Below, one piece after another: positions 8,291-16,343 of a DNA stretch of 20,020 bases. The stretch's first letter is position 1. Each line of letters starts with the position of its first letter. The notes below the pieces were generated by a model. That model had not been told where the DNA came from. It did no database searches and saw nothing but the letters and a program-made list of their open reading frames with translations. The translations under genes and the position numbers were made by a program. The DNA is from Candidatus Hebobacteria bacterium (lineage in GTDB: Bacteria > Armatimonadota > Hebobacteria > Hebobacterales > Hebobacteraceae), in the NCBI GenBank assembly GCA_029821235.1, contig JALGTT010000007.1, forward strand, positions 1 to 20,020. Reading direction: 5' to 3'.

Positions 8291-10294
8291 TTATTGCCAG
8301 GCGGAAAGCTGCATGTGCAGACCCAGCAAGGGGTCCAACAGACTGCGCACGCCGAAGATGAAGAAGTGCCCCAGGATCATCCCGAGGAAGGCGGGGCGGA
8401 TTTGCCGGTAGAGCCGCAGGCCTCCGAACCGCCTAATAAGCGTTACCAAGAGCCAGGCGATGAACGCGTTGGTCCAGATGCGGGCGTTCATGAAGTAGGT
8501 GTCGCTCATCACCAGTCCCAGGGGACTGATGCCCCACCAGAGGAAGTTGACATGGAGCCAGTTGAGGGCGAGCATGAGGGCCGCGCCGCAGAGCAGTCCC
8601 AGGGGCATGAAGGGCGTGGTGCCGCGCGGCATCTGCAGGTTTGCCACCAATTCGTTCAGGGCATATGTCTGCCGGTCCTGGAACTGCCAGGTGTCGAACC
8701 GGAACGCCCCGTGGCTGTAGCCTGCGTGGATGGCGGTCCAGGGGGCGACGAGCAACATCAACAGAACGGACAACAGCAGAGCCCACCCGAGCAAACGTCC
8801 CGGCAGCCGCGCGGAGTGGCCGATCTTGAGGTCGTTCATGGCGAAGTGGAAGAAGTTGACCTTCCACGAGAGCATGAACGTCGTCTCCAGGAAAGTCATC
8901 ATCGTCAGGGAGGTGCTCGAGAACCGCGCGGTGCCCGCCAGGCCGGTTACCATTCGGCTGGGTGTGAGCCCGATGTCCGGCGCGAAGATGCCGCCCGCGC
9001 ATACCAGCCGGCCGACCACCAGCGAGAAGGCTCCGTAGATACCCATCAGGGCGAGGAAGGCCCAGAGTTCCATGCCGGTTCTGCGGGCCCAGAGGATGCA
9101 GATGGTCAGGCCCAGGACCATACCCAACGCCGCAGTCCGGGGAGAGATGGGGCTCAGCGCGTCGTCCGCGGGCCCGCGTCCGACCAGGCTGCGGAAGGCG
9201 GCGGCGATGCGCTTCCGGGACTGCCATACCAGGATGGCCGCCAGCATCAGGCCCGCGCCCGCGCTCTGATACTGCACGAACGCTCGGGGGCTGAATATGC
9301 TGGCGCTCACCCCCTCCTGGCCGAAGCCCAGGGCCGCGAAGAATAGCAACTGCACCCGGTTGACCAGGAAGAAGAGCCAGAAACTGAGGGCGACCTCCGC
9401 AGGAACGAGCGCCATGATGCCAATGGTCTCAAAGCCGATGTACACCGTCGTATCGGAGATCGCGCTCCACGGCAGCGACCGCCCGAAGAGAGTGCCCAGG
9501 GGCCAATAGAGGGAGCTGTAGGGCACGGCAGGGCTGAGGGTGTGGGCCATCTGGAGAAGGGACTTCGAGATGGGCAGGGCGGCGCCAATCCACAAGAAGG
9601 GACTGCGCAAGATGGAACGCTGAGTGGAGGGATCGGCGTCCTTCGCGATGGCCAGCGGCAGTGCGGTGAGCGGGAATTCGAGGCGTTGGCCCTCGATCCA
9701 GTCTCGTCGTATCAGCGCTGCGAGCGAGAAAGCGGCCATGTAGGCGCCGAAGGCGAAGACGGACCACGAGAGGACCGGCGGGATCCACAATCGGTAGGGG
9801 AACGGCGCGCCCGGCGGCGCCCCCTCGTAGAACCAGTTGATTGCCTCCCGCTGGTGGAGCATCATCCACGGCGGAACATCGGGGAAGATGAGTTCGGCCC
9901 AGCGGTTTCCGGGGGAGGCGAAGAAGGGAGGGTGAACGGCATTCGCGATCACATAGCCGAACAGACCCTCGTTGGACAGGGCGGCGGAGAGGGCCATCAT
10001 CGCGTACACGAGCAGCAGCTCGGGCCCGGTCAACGCCCACTCCGGCCGGTATCGCCGCAGAGTCAGGTTGATGGGCCAGGCCAACAGGCAGAGAAGGAAC
10101 ACCGGGCCGAGGGCAAGCGGACGAAAGGCCCAGTCGTACTTGTTGAGGCAGAAGTTGACGTAGGGTATCAGGAAGGCAAGCGCGATCACCAGCGCCAGCC
10201 CGACCACCAGGGCGCGAGGACGCGGGCGCGTCAGTTGTACCTTGGCAGATGAGTTGGCCGGAGGCCCGCTTCTGCTAGCGTGCTGTTCGGACAT
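8291..10294 (-). CDS. DUF6785/DUF6784-type polytopic membrane protein, OPT-like transporter candidate
   Basis: The 667-aa protein has about 14-16 hydrophobic segments, the first at residues 28-47 (ALVVGLALVIALAFLIPYVN) after a hydrophilic N-terminus and the last ending near the C-terminus. The overall text (PEWALTGPELLLVYAMMALS; FYEGAPPGAPFPYRLWIPP; GISPLGLVMSDTYFMNARIW) matches my memory of the DUF6785 family, which is related to oligopeptide-transporter-like proteins and found next to heparinase or glycoside-related genes in uncultured bacteria. By context it would import products released by the neighbouring lyase. Transport and substrate are inferred. The gene starts 35 bp after the heparinase-like stop. 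The ribosome site is weak (GAGGGTG, 13 nt from ATG), so translation may be coupled to the upstream gene. Confidence 0.75.
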   Translation of the reverse strand: MSEQHASRSGPPANSSAKVQLTRPRPRALVVGLALVIALAFLIPYVNFCLNKYDWAFRPLALGPVFLLCLLAWPINLTLRRYRPEWALTGPELLLVYAMMALSAALSNEGLFGYVIANAVHPPFFASPGNRWAELIFPDVPPWMMLHQREAINWFYEGAPPGAPFPYRLWIPPVLSWSVFAFGAYMAAFSLAALIRRDWIEGQRLEFPLTALPLAIAKDADPSTQRSILRSPFLWIGAALPISKSLLQMAHTLSPAVPYSSLYWPLGTLFGRSLPWSAISDTTVYIGFETIGIMALVPAEVALSFWLFFLVNRVQLLFFAALGFGQEGVSASIFSPRAFVQYQSAGAGLMLAAILVWQSRKRIAAAFRSLVGRGPADDALSPISPRTAALGMVLGLTICILWARRTGMELWAFLALMGIYGAFSLVVGRLVCAGGIFAPDIGLTPSRMVTGLAGTARFSSTSLTMMTFLETTFMLSWKVNFFHFAMNDLKIGHSARLPGRLLGWALLLSVLLMLLVAPWTAIHAGYSHGAFRFDTWQFQDRQTYALNELVANLQMPRGTTPFMPLGLLCGAALMLALNWLHVNFLWWGISPLGLVMSDTYFMNARIWTNAFIAWLLVTLIRRFGGLRLYRQIRPAFLGMILGHFFIFGVRSLLDPLLGLHMQLSAWQ

Positions 10295-10329
10295 CGCGGT
10301 TCAGGACACCCTCTGACGGAATTGATGCC

Positions 10330-12879
10330 TCACCGCGCGCCTCCTGTCCCATCCGCCTTGCGCGTCAAACTCGCTCCTCCCAGGCGGACACCATCCAGAT
10401 CCCACGACCCGGCGGAGACATCGCCGGTCACCTCGAAGTCGCCGATGCGCAGGGGCCCGGCCGCGTCGGCGTCGGTGCGAAAGACCACGAGATGGCGCTT
10501 CCCTTGGGAGGTCACCTCGGCCCCGAGATATCCCTCCCCGGAAACGATCTTCACCTGCCGCGACTGGCTATCCCGATCGCTCCGGTAGGGCAGCAGAACG
10601 GTCAGGAAGCGGCACAACTTGGCCGGCTCGGTAGTCTCGGCAGTCAGGTGCCACTGATTCGGGTACTCGCCCTCGGGAGGCACGGTGAACTGGTCCGTCT
10701 GGGAAAACCTCAAGCCCTGGGGGGTGAGGAACAGCACGTCGAGGCGCGCGTCGCCGCGGCTGATCTGGACCATCTGGGCATCCGGGTCCACGCGCATTTC
10801 CTCCAGCGCGTGCAGCCACCACTGATATGTGGACTGCTTTGGGCTGACGAGGTCGTCGTAGATGAAGACAATGGGGTCCATCTCCTCATCGAGCGGCCGG
10901 AGATAGAAGACGTGCCGGTCGAACTTGAGCAAGCGTCCGCCATAGGCGGCGCTGGCGTCGCCGAGCGCGTAGTGACAGTAGTCGTCGGTCTCGAACTGCA
11001 CGATGCGGCCCTTGGCATTCCAGTCGCGGATCTCCTGGCCCTCGCCGTCCACGCCGATGCAGTTGGCGGCCTTCGTCTGCCAGGTCCAGTGCCTGTGGTG
11101 CCCCACTCCATAGGAGGTGTAGTAGCCGGAGGCGATCGCCAGCGGCTCACCATAGGCGTGGAGTATGAAGGCGTTCTGATCCGCGTAGGAGTGGCTGATG
11201 GAGCCGAAGGGAGAACTCCGCAGCATCACGTGCACGTTGCTCTCGCCGTCGGCGAGGTTGCTGTGCATGCAGGCGAGGCCCACGTCGTAGAAGCATCGGG
11301 CCTGGGGAAGGTCGGTCGGCGCCTTCCCCTCCACCTCGTGGCCGTAGGACAGGAATGCCTCCAGTCCGGAGGGCCCGAAGCCCTGTTCGTCGGCATACCA
11401 TTTCAGATAGGGGTCCTTCAACACCTGCGCCAGGTTCCACATCGTCTCTCCGGCGGCCGGAGGGCCCTCCTGCCCATCGCCGAAGGGCGACATCTTGCTG
11501 TAGGGTGGATTGTCGTAGAGTTTGTAGTAGCCGGTCCGACGCACCCAATCTCGTTGCTGGATGGGCATCCCAGTCGCCTGCTCGACGAGCCCGAAGGAGC
11601 GCAAGAACCTCTCCGTGCTCCACTGCCAGTAACTGGGGCCCTCGCACCATCCTCCATCGTGCCCGCCGTAGGGCGGGTAGAAAGGCGCCCACAGCATCGC
11701 CAGGCAGTACTCCAGCCATTCGTCCACTTCCACCTCTCCGGCCATGGCGATGGAGGCCTCGGTGAGATACCCCAGGTAGTAGTCCATCGCGTGGCTGTCG
11801 AACGGCTCCACCTCGAAGGGCAGTATCCTCAATCCCAGGTAGAGTTGGCGCATGCGAACGGCCAGACACTGCCGACACTGCTCGCGCTCCTCCTCGCTCA
11901 GCAGGTCGTACACATAATCATACACCCGTGCACAGTAGCCGGGCAGCCAACTGCCGATCTCGTCGTTGTGCCCGAGGCTGGTGCTGCCGTTGGGGTCCCA
12001 GGAGATGAGGTGGAGAAGACGCCGTTTCGCCTCCAGACCGTACTTGCGGTCCCCCGTGATCAGATAGGCCTCCGCACAGTCCTCCATGTCCCACATCACC
12101 GGGCGAATGGTGCGGTACGCCCTTCCGTATGCCTTGTTCCATTCCGCCTGGTAGGCCGGCTGGGGGAGGAAGTCGGGCTCGGGGAGGAGGTCTTCGCCGA
12201 TGAGGCCGTCACAATACCGACGCACGCTGTCGGCCTCATCCTTGAGCGTAGTCCGGGCCAACTCTCGGAGATGGGGTAGATCCTCCTTCGTCACCAACAG
12301 CCTGGGATGAGACCTGCCTATGCGCGCGATCACCTCTGTCACGTCCGGAAAGGGCATCTTGACTGCATCCGGCTCTATGGAGAACTCGCAGGCCTGGCCG
12401 AAGACCAACCCCGCAGGCTCCCCCACGTCACACCCGTACCGCCAGTACCACTTGCCGGCCGACAGGACCTCGCTCGGGATGTGGATGGTCGTGGGCCGCG
12501 TGCTGTAGGAGAAAGTGACTTCGCTCTGGCCGATAGCAGGCTCCGTCACCGTGCGGTCGACCCAGGTCTTCCTGACCGTAACCGTCGAGGCATCCTGGAA
12601 GTCGGGGTCCTGAGAATACTGGAGCACGTAGTCATGGATCCCTTCCACCGGCAGCCAGACAAAGACCGGCGGATTTCTCTTCAGGCGTTGTCCGTGCGCG
12701 GGAGCCCGCGACACCTCGTATGCCTCCGGTCGACGGTCGAGACTGCGCGCGGCTTGGCTTATCATGTTACTCATCTCTCTTTCATTGCTACGGGCCGGCT
12801 GACTTCCCCACAGAACCAGCAGCGCACAGCAAGTGGCAATCACGGACGCCCTGCGTTGGCAGCCCGGCATCCCAGTCAT
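10330..12879 (-). CDS. Secreted heparinase II/III-like (DUF4962-type) polysaccharide lyase candidate
   Basis: The 849-aa protein starts at ATG 12879 with GGAGG 5 nt upstream. Residues 1-32 are a signal peptide. Residues 66-170 form a fibronectin-like domain (PPVFVWLPVEGIHDYVLQYS) as in DUF4962 proteins. Residues 190-510 form the alpha/alpha toroid (DSHAMDYYLGYL at 361-372, GGWCEGPSYWQW at 409-420). Residues 530-830 form the heparinase II/III beta-sandwich with its signature blocks SHSYADQNAFILHAYGEPL (562-580) and HRHWTWQTKAANCIGVDG (595-612). Relatives cleave uronate-containing glycans by beta-elimination. The exact polymer and PL family cannot be read from the sequence. It is the first gene of a three-gene operon. 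A decayed copy of its 3' end lies just upstream. Confidence 0.85.
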   Translation of the reverse strand: MTGMPGCQRRASVIATCCALLVLWGSQPARSNEREMSNMISQAARSLDRRPEAYEVSRAPAHGQRLKRNPPVFVWLPVEGIHDYVLQYSQDPDFQDASTVTVRKTWVDRTVTEPAIGQSEVTFSYSTRPTTIHIPSEVLSAGKWYWRYGCDVGEPAGLVFGQACEFSIEPDAVKMPFPDVTEVIARIGRSHPRLLVTKEDLPHLRELARTTLKDEADSVRRYCDGLIGEDLLPEPDFLPQPAYQAEWNKAYGRAYRTIRPVMWDMEDCAEAYLITGDRKYGLEAKRRLLHLISWDPNGSTSLGHNDEIGSWLPGYCARVYDYVYDLLSEEEREQCRQCLAVRMRQLYLGLRILPFEVEPFDSHAMDYYLGYLTEASIAMAGEVEVDEWLEYCLAMLWAPFYPPYGGHDGGWCEGPSYWQWSTERFLRSFGLVEQATGMPIQQRDWVRRTGYYKLYDNPPYSKMSPFGDGQEGPPAAGETMWNLAQVLKDPYLKWYADEQGFGPSGLEAFLSYGHEVEGKAPTDLPQARCFYDVGLACMHSNLADGESNVHVMLRSSPFGSISHSYADQNAFILHAYGEPLAIASGYYTSYGVGHHRHWTWQTKAANCIGVDGEGQEIRDWNAKGRIVQFETDDYCHYALGDASAAYGGRLLKFDRHVFYLRPLDEEMDPIVFIYDDLVSPKQSTYQWWLHALEEMRVDPDAQMVQISRGDARLDVLFLTPQGLRFSQTDQFTVPPEGEYPNQWHLTAETTEPAKLCRFLTVLLPYRSDRDSQSRQVKIVSGEGYLGAEVTSQGKRHLVVFRTDADAAGPLRIGDFEVTGDVSAGSWDLDGVRLGGASLTRKADGTGGAR

Positions 12880-12972
12880 CGGCCTCCAGTGTAGTCATGC
12901 CCCAGCGTAGTGCATGCTGCTGTCACGTCGAGGCCGCACATCGCTTTTCGCCACCCTTCCCTGACAGGGTCG

Positions 12973-13125
12973 AGGCCTCATCTCGATCCGCCAGCTCAGG
13001 AATCCTTGCTTCTGGACGGACACCGTACTTCGGGGCACAGCCGAGACATCCCCGGCCGCCTCGAAACTGCCAATGTGCAAGCGTCGAGCCGCCCCGGCAT
13101 CTATGCGGAAGACCACAACCTGCGG
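12973..13125 (-). pseudogene. Decayed 3' fragment of a second heparinase-like gene
   Basis: Translation of the minus strand at 13119-13042 gives VVFRIDAGAARRLHIGSF and EAAGDVSA. This aligns without gaps to the C-terminal VVFRTDADAAGPLRIGDF and EVTGDVSA of the adjacent heparinase-like protein. By eye, 18 of 26 residues and 57 of 78 bases match, with many differences at third codon positions. Similarity then fades through GGTGTCCG and a shifted frame. No signal peptide or catalytic part is present. The fragment fills much of the 515-bp gap between the operon and the AraC gene, so the operon promoter either lies in it or upstream of it. It is probably the remnant of a tandem paralogue. Confidence 0.55.
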
Positions 13126-13232
13126 GCAATTCCACGGCCACGCCTCGAGCATGCAGGACGCCCTGATGACAACCGTTCTCAGCCCAATTGTCCTGCCTAT
13201 TTCATGATACGCCACCTTGCCATGGGTTTCGT

Positions 13233-13268
13233 TTGTACTACTGCACTGGATTTGTGTATAATACTACT
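13233..13268 (+). promoter_or_regulatory. Promoter of the AraC-family gene with flanking direct repeats
   Basis: TTGTAC (13233-13238) and a perfect TATAAT (13257-13262) are spaced 18 bp. The heptamer TACTACT occurs at 13236-13242 and again at 13262-13268, bracketing the promoter 26 bp apart, which could be regulator half-sites (autoregulation). The leader to the ATG at 13395 is about 125 nt and contains an imperfect GC hairpin (CCCCTC 13284-13289 with GAGGGG 13298-13303). Confidence 0.5.
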
Positions 13269-13394
13269 ATACTCGGCGCGTGCCCCCTCGGCCGCGGGAG
13301 GGGCTGCTCTGCAACGAGAGAGGCAACAGAGAGCAGGCAGCGGGGACGGTTTCGCGGAATTGCGAGTTCCCTGCAGTGGCAGCGGAGATGAGAG

Positions 13395-14321
13395 ATGACC
13401 ACACACTCGTTTGACAGACCGCGGCTGGAGCGTGCCCCCGAGAGTTTCGTGAGAGGGGAGGGGGTGCACGCCATCAACGCCATTGCCGATCCTCCAACCC
13501 CCTTCGACATCCACATGCACCCCGAGGTGGAAATCGGTCTCGTATTCGAGGGGATCGAGGAAGTGCACTTCAGCGAATACGTACATACCTGCCGCCGGGG
13601 GGACGTGTGGCTCTGCGCCCCGTGGGAGCCGCACGCATGGCAGGTGCAGGCTCCGAACACTACCAACTTGGTGCTCATCTTCCCCCCGGATTTCATAGGC
13701 GAGGAATTGGTCGGGCCGGTGCCATGGCTCACGATCTTCTCCCTGCCCCCGCAGTTGCGGCCCCGCGTCCGGTGCGAAAAGACCCGCCAGCGCGTGCTGG
13801 AAGCCGCCGAGACGATTCGCCTCGAAATCACCGAGAGAGCGCCATTCTGGGAGAGGTCGGTGCGGCTGGAGGCGCTGCGGATCATGAACGAGTTGGTGCG
13901 CATAGACGACGGCACCGCCGCCATCGCAGACCGGCCGAATGCCAGGCTTGCGAGTATGTCCCAACTGATGCCGGCCTTCGCCCTGGTCCATTCCCTGCCC
14001 TGGCGCAGGGTGTCGGCGAAGGAAGCAGCCTCCGCCTGCGGCCTCAGCATCTCGCGGTTCCACTACCTCTTCGCCAGGGTCGTGGGCATGGGGTTCGGCC
14101 AATTCGGCATCCGCGCCCGCCTCGCCTTCGCCGCCAATCTGCTGGTCAAGAGCGATAAGACGCTCTCGGACATCGCCTCCGAGAGCGGCTTCGTGGACCA
14201 TTCCCACCTGCACCGAGTGTTTGTCAAGCAGTATGGTTGCACGCCGACAGAGTTTCGCTCCCGCCGTCGGCGCGAGGAGGGGCAGACCGCCGCCGGCGGT
14301 GGGGACCGCGCAAAGTCCTGA
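13395..14321 (+). CDS. AraC-family transcriptional regulator with cupin sensor domain
   Basis: The 308-aa cytoplasmic regulator begins at ATG 13395 with GGAGATGAG just upstream. Residues 30-95 form an AraC-type cupin (FDIHMHPEVEIGLVFEG, RRGDVWLCAPWEPHAW), the usual effector-binding part of sugar-responsive members. Residues 200-292 carry two helix-turn-helices (KEAASACGLSISRFHYLF and LSDIASESGFVDHSHLHRVF) and end with the conserved GCTPTEFR. The gene is divergent from the heparinase-like/DUF6785/nitrilase operon, so it most likely activates that operon in response to a breakdown product. The last 20 residues are a low-complexity basic tail. The family assignment is firm; the effector is unknown. 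Confidence 0.92.
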   Translation: MTTHSFDRPRLERAPESFVRGEGVHAINAIADPPTPFDIHMHPEVEIGLVFEGIEEVHFSEYVHTCRRGDVWLCAPWEPHAWQVQAPNTTNLVLIFPPDFIGEELVGPVPWLTIFSLPPQLRPRVRCEKTRQRVLEAAETIRLEITERAPFWERSVRLEALRIMNELVRIDDGTAAIADRPNARLASMSQLMPAFALVHSLPWRRVSAKEAASACGLSISRFHYLFARVVGMGFGQFGIRARLAFAANLLVKSDKTLSDIASESGFVDHSHLHRVFVKQYGCTPTEFRSRRRREEGQTAAGGGDRAKS

Positions 14322-14356
14322 ACGAAGGCGCCGGCGGATGCAGGGGCGATTGACTA

Positions 14357-14462
14357 AAGGCTATTTCATAACCTCTTCTCAGCAGATGTACATGCTTTCA
14401 GAGCCGTTTAGAGCACCCTGTCTTGTTGCATAGCCCAGCCAGATGGGGTTATGAAATAGCCT
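14357..14462. mobile_element. MITE-like inverted-repeat element
   Basis: AGGCTATTTCATAACC (14358-14373) and its exact reverse complement GGTTATGAAATAGCCT (14447-14462) bound a 106-bp unit with no ORF. The flanks are CTA on both sides (14354-14356 and 14463-14465), consistent with a 3-bp target duplication of the kind used by IS5-group transposases. The right copy of CTA is also the complement of the TAG stop of the adjacent minus-strand gene. The element lies between convergent genes, so the hairpin may also end transcription from both sides. Family assignment is inference, as no autonomous partner is in the window. Confidence 0.6.
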
Positions 14463-15881
14463 CTACGGACTCCGGGGGTTTTGCAGGCGGATCCGCGCGT
14501 ACGAGAGAGTGTTGCCTCCGCCCGCCTGTGTCCCATAGATGTCGAGCACCCGCGACCGCGGCGATCCCGAGCGCCAGGTCGCGGTGAAGAAGCGGGTGAA
14601 CGGCCGCTTCAACGGCACCACTGCCGCGGGGCTTTGCCGGCCGTCCGGGAGGATTTCGAGGATGCGGTTCTCCGACACCTCCCGGCCGCTCTCATCGGTG
14701 CCGTCTACGTAGTAGAACACATAGAGACGTCCCTCGCCGTCCACCTGGAAGCGTCCGGTCTCCGGGATGATGTTGGACTCACCCTCTTTCGCCAGATGGA
14801 GCGGCCGCTTGAGGACGATCCGCCCGTCCTCGATGACCGCGTACATCAGCGCGTGGGACTGTTTCTCGCCCGGGAAAAACTTGTCACGCAGTCGCTCGTC
14901 GAGGGCCCTCTCCGTCCACAGCAGGTGAACCGCGCCCTCGTCATCCACCCACAGGTCGCACGGGAAGATGTGCCCGCAGGTCTTGTCCCTGCTGGCCACC
15001 TCGATCCAGTCGTGGAATCCGCCCGCGGTGATGTCATCGCTCCAGGTGAAGAACAGGCGCCGGAAGTCGTAATCCCATTCCCGTCCGGTCAATTTCCGCT
15101 TGTACTCGCGCCACTCGGGATAGGGCTCCACTATGTCGCTGACCCCGCAGAAGTAGACGGCCCGGTTCTTCAACGCCACCAAGGGGTAGCACACGCGGAT
15201 GGGCTGAGGCTTCGGGTACTCGCCTCCCCAGGGCCACTTCAGTTGCCCGTGCGCGGACCAGCGGCCGGCGCGGTCCCGGAAGGTCCATTCCGTGTGCGTG
15301 TAGCCCACGTTCTGGAAGAGCACCAACTCCTTGCGCGCTGCGTCGGCGGCGAAACTTCGGTAGGAGTGCTCGCTGAATGGCGGCTCATCCTCCCAGGCGG
15401 GCACCATCGTCTTGGGTTTGGCGTCCGGCGCGGAGGCCGAGAAGGCGTGGATCTCGGGCCTGGCGGGGCCATTCCTCTCCTCGGGACCCGTCAGAGTCGG
15501 GTTGTCCGAGAGGAAGAGCGCGCCATCCTGGAAACAGGCCAGCGGACACGGCTCCCGCGTCCGGCCCTCGCCGCGCGCCACCTGCTTCCAACCCTCTTCC
15601 GTCCGCCTGAAGAGCAGCCATCGCACATTGTTGAGGGGCTTCGCCTCCGGCAGTGTCTCGATGCCGCTGATGAAGACATCATCCCCGATGCGGACGATGC
15701 AGCTCGACCCATAGCACCACAGCGGCCCCGCGCCGTTGTCGGCCTCCTGGAAGGTGTAGACTTCCTCTTCGACTTCCACGCGCGCGGCCGGCGGCATCGC
15801 TCCGTTCTCCTTTTCCCCGCCGCGGCACGAACTGAACGGGACCAGCAGCATCACACACAACGCCACCATATGCCGCAGCAT
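14463..15881 (-). CDS. Putative lipoprotein, beta-propeller (sialidase/BNR-like)
   Basis: The 472-aa product starts at ATG 15881 behind an excellent AAGGGAGGATTGAC; the 28 extra codons of the longer frame are rejected. Residues 1-19 end in VPFSSC, an acceptable lipobox with Cys19, so the protein is probably lipid-anchored. The body is rich in beta strands and aromatic repeats (FRRLFFTWSDDITAGGFHDW, DLWVDDEGAVHLLWTER, FQVDGEGRLYVFYYVDGTDE) spaced like propeller blades with Asp-box-like text, as in BNR/sialidase-like proteins. No catalytic set is assignable. The TAG stop abuts the inverted-repeat element and coincides with its target-site copy, so the original C-terminus may have been longer. 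Confidence 0.7.
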   Translation of the reverse strand: MLRHMVALCVMLLVPFSSCRGGEKENGAMPPAARVEVEEEVYTFQEADNGAGPLWCYGSSCIVRIGDDVFISGIETLPEAKPLNNVRWLLFRRTEEGWKQVARGEGRTREPCPLACFQDGALFLSDNPTLTGPEERNGPARPEIHAFSASAPDAKPKTMVPAWEDEPPFSEHSYRSFAADAARKELVLFQNVGYTHTEWTFRDRAGRWSAHGQLKWPWGGEYPKPQPIRVCYPLVALKNRAVYFCGVSDIVEPYPEWREYKRKLTGREWDYDFRRLFFTWSDDITAGGFHDWIEVASRDKTCGHIFPCDLWVDDEGAVHLLWTERALDERLRDKFFPGEKQSHALMYAVIEDGRIVLKRPLHLAKEGESNIIPETGRFQVDGEGRLYVFYYVDGTDESGREVSENRILEILPDGRQSPAAVVPLKRPFTRFFTATWRSGSPRSRVLDIYGTQAGGGNTLSYARIRLQNPRSP

Positions 15882-15964
15882 GTCAATCCTCCCTTGGCGA
15901 CACCCGGTTCCACAGATATGTCCGCCATTCCGCCGCGGCGGCCGGCATCCTTCCCCAGGTCGCA

Positions 15965-16106
15965 TGTGGTGTAACTTTCAAGAGTGAACGCAAATGTAAC
16001 TCCAAAGGTGAACGCCAAGCACTGGCAGGAGAGGGCAGCGGGGGAGGAGCCGCGGGTGGCCGTGCGGCTTCGCCTCATCGAGGGAGCCAGACGAAAGCAG
16101 GTAACG
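15965..16106 (+). mobile_element. Insertion-sequence end with 5' stub of a transposase gene
   Basis: Two imperfect 25-bp tandem units start TGTAACT at 15970 and 15995, each ending in GTGAACGC, a layout typical of transposase-binding IS ends (IS481/IS21-like; TGT at the tip, 15965). A frame opens at GTG 16008 within the second repeat (MNAKHWQERAAGEEPRV, then VRLRLIEGARRKQV). This resembles the first helix of HTH-containing integrase-type transposases, then the similarity stops near 16106. The remainder of the element is missing, and the stop of the DUF2892 gene follows on the opposite strand at 16122. The family name is from memory of the motif style and is not certain. Confidence 0.45.
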
Positions 16107-16121
16107 GGGGTGCCGCGCCGA

Positions 16122-16340
16122 CTACCCTCCCGGCGCGGGTCTCTCCGCCCGGCACCCTGGCACGCCCAACTTGTCGAGCACCCACACCATGGGGCACCAG
16201 TCCGTGAAGGCCGACTGGAGCAGGTTCAGCCCGACGAGCGCGGTGAGGATCAGCCAGCGCGGACTCACGAACTGCGCGAGCGGCACGCTGCCCAACACGA
16301 CGATGCCTCCGATGAGACGGAGCCAACGTTCACGGTGCAT
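16122..16340 (-). CDS. DUF2892 (YgaP transmembrane domain-like) inner-membrane protein
   Basis: The 72-aa protein starts at ATG 16340 with GGAGGGATGACCC upstream. It has two membrane segments (RLIGGIVVLGSVPLAQFV and WLILTALVGLNLLQSAF) followed by the family signature TDWCPMVWVLDKLGV with Cys49-Pro50. DUF2892 is the membrane part of E. coli YgaP, where it is fused to a rhodanese and linked to sulfur/thiocyanate handling. Stand-alone copies accompany ArsR regulators, rhodaneses and efflux proteins. Here it ends a leftward series behind ArsR, FmdB-like and Cys-rich genes and is only 3 bp from the TolC fragment stop. The family call is confident; its role is inferred. Confidence 0.85.
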   Translation of the reverse strand: MHRERWLRLIGGIVVLGSVPLAQFVSPRWLILTALVGLNLLQSAFTDWCPMVWVLDKLGVPGCRAERPAPGG

Positions 16341-16343
16341 GGG

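Noticed and set aside
10492..12279. 595-codon plus-strand open frame
   Set aside because: Antisense shadow of the heparinase-like gene, with no Shine-Dalgarno and biased composition.
13282..13304. GC hairpin in the AraC leader as a riboswitch or attenuator
   Set aside because: The stem is short and imperfect and no known riboswitch core is visible.
12910..13398. Plus-strand open frame in the operon/AraC gap
   Set aside because: It overlaps the AraC promoter and the minus-strand heparinase remnant; no family resemblance.
14481..15974. 497-codon plus-strand open frame opposite the lipoprotein gene
   Set aside because: The minus-strand frame has a signal peptide, lipobox and strong ribosome site; the plus frame has none.
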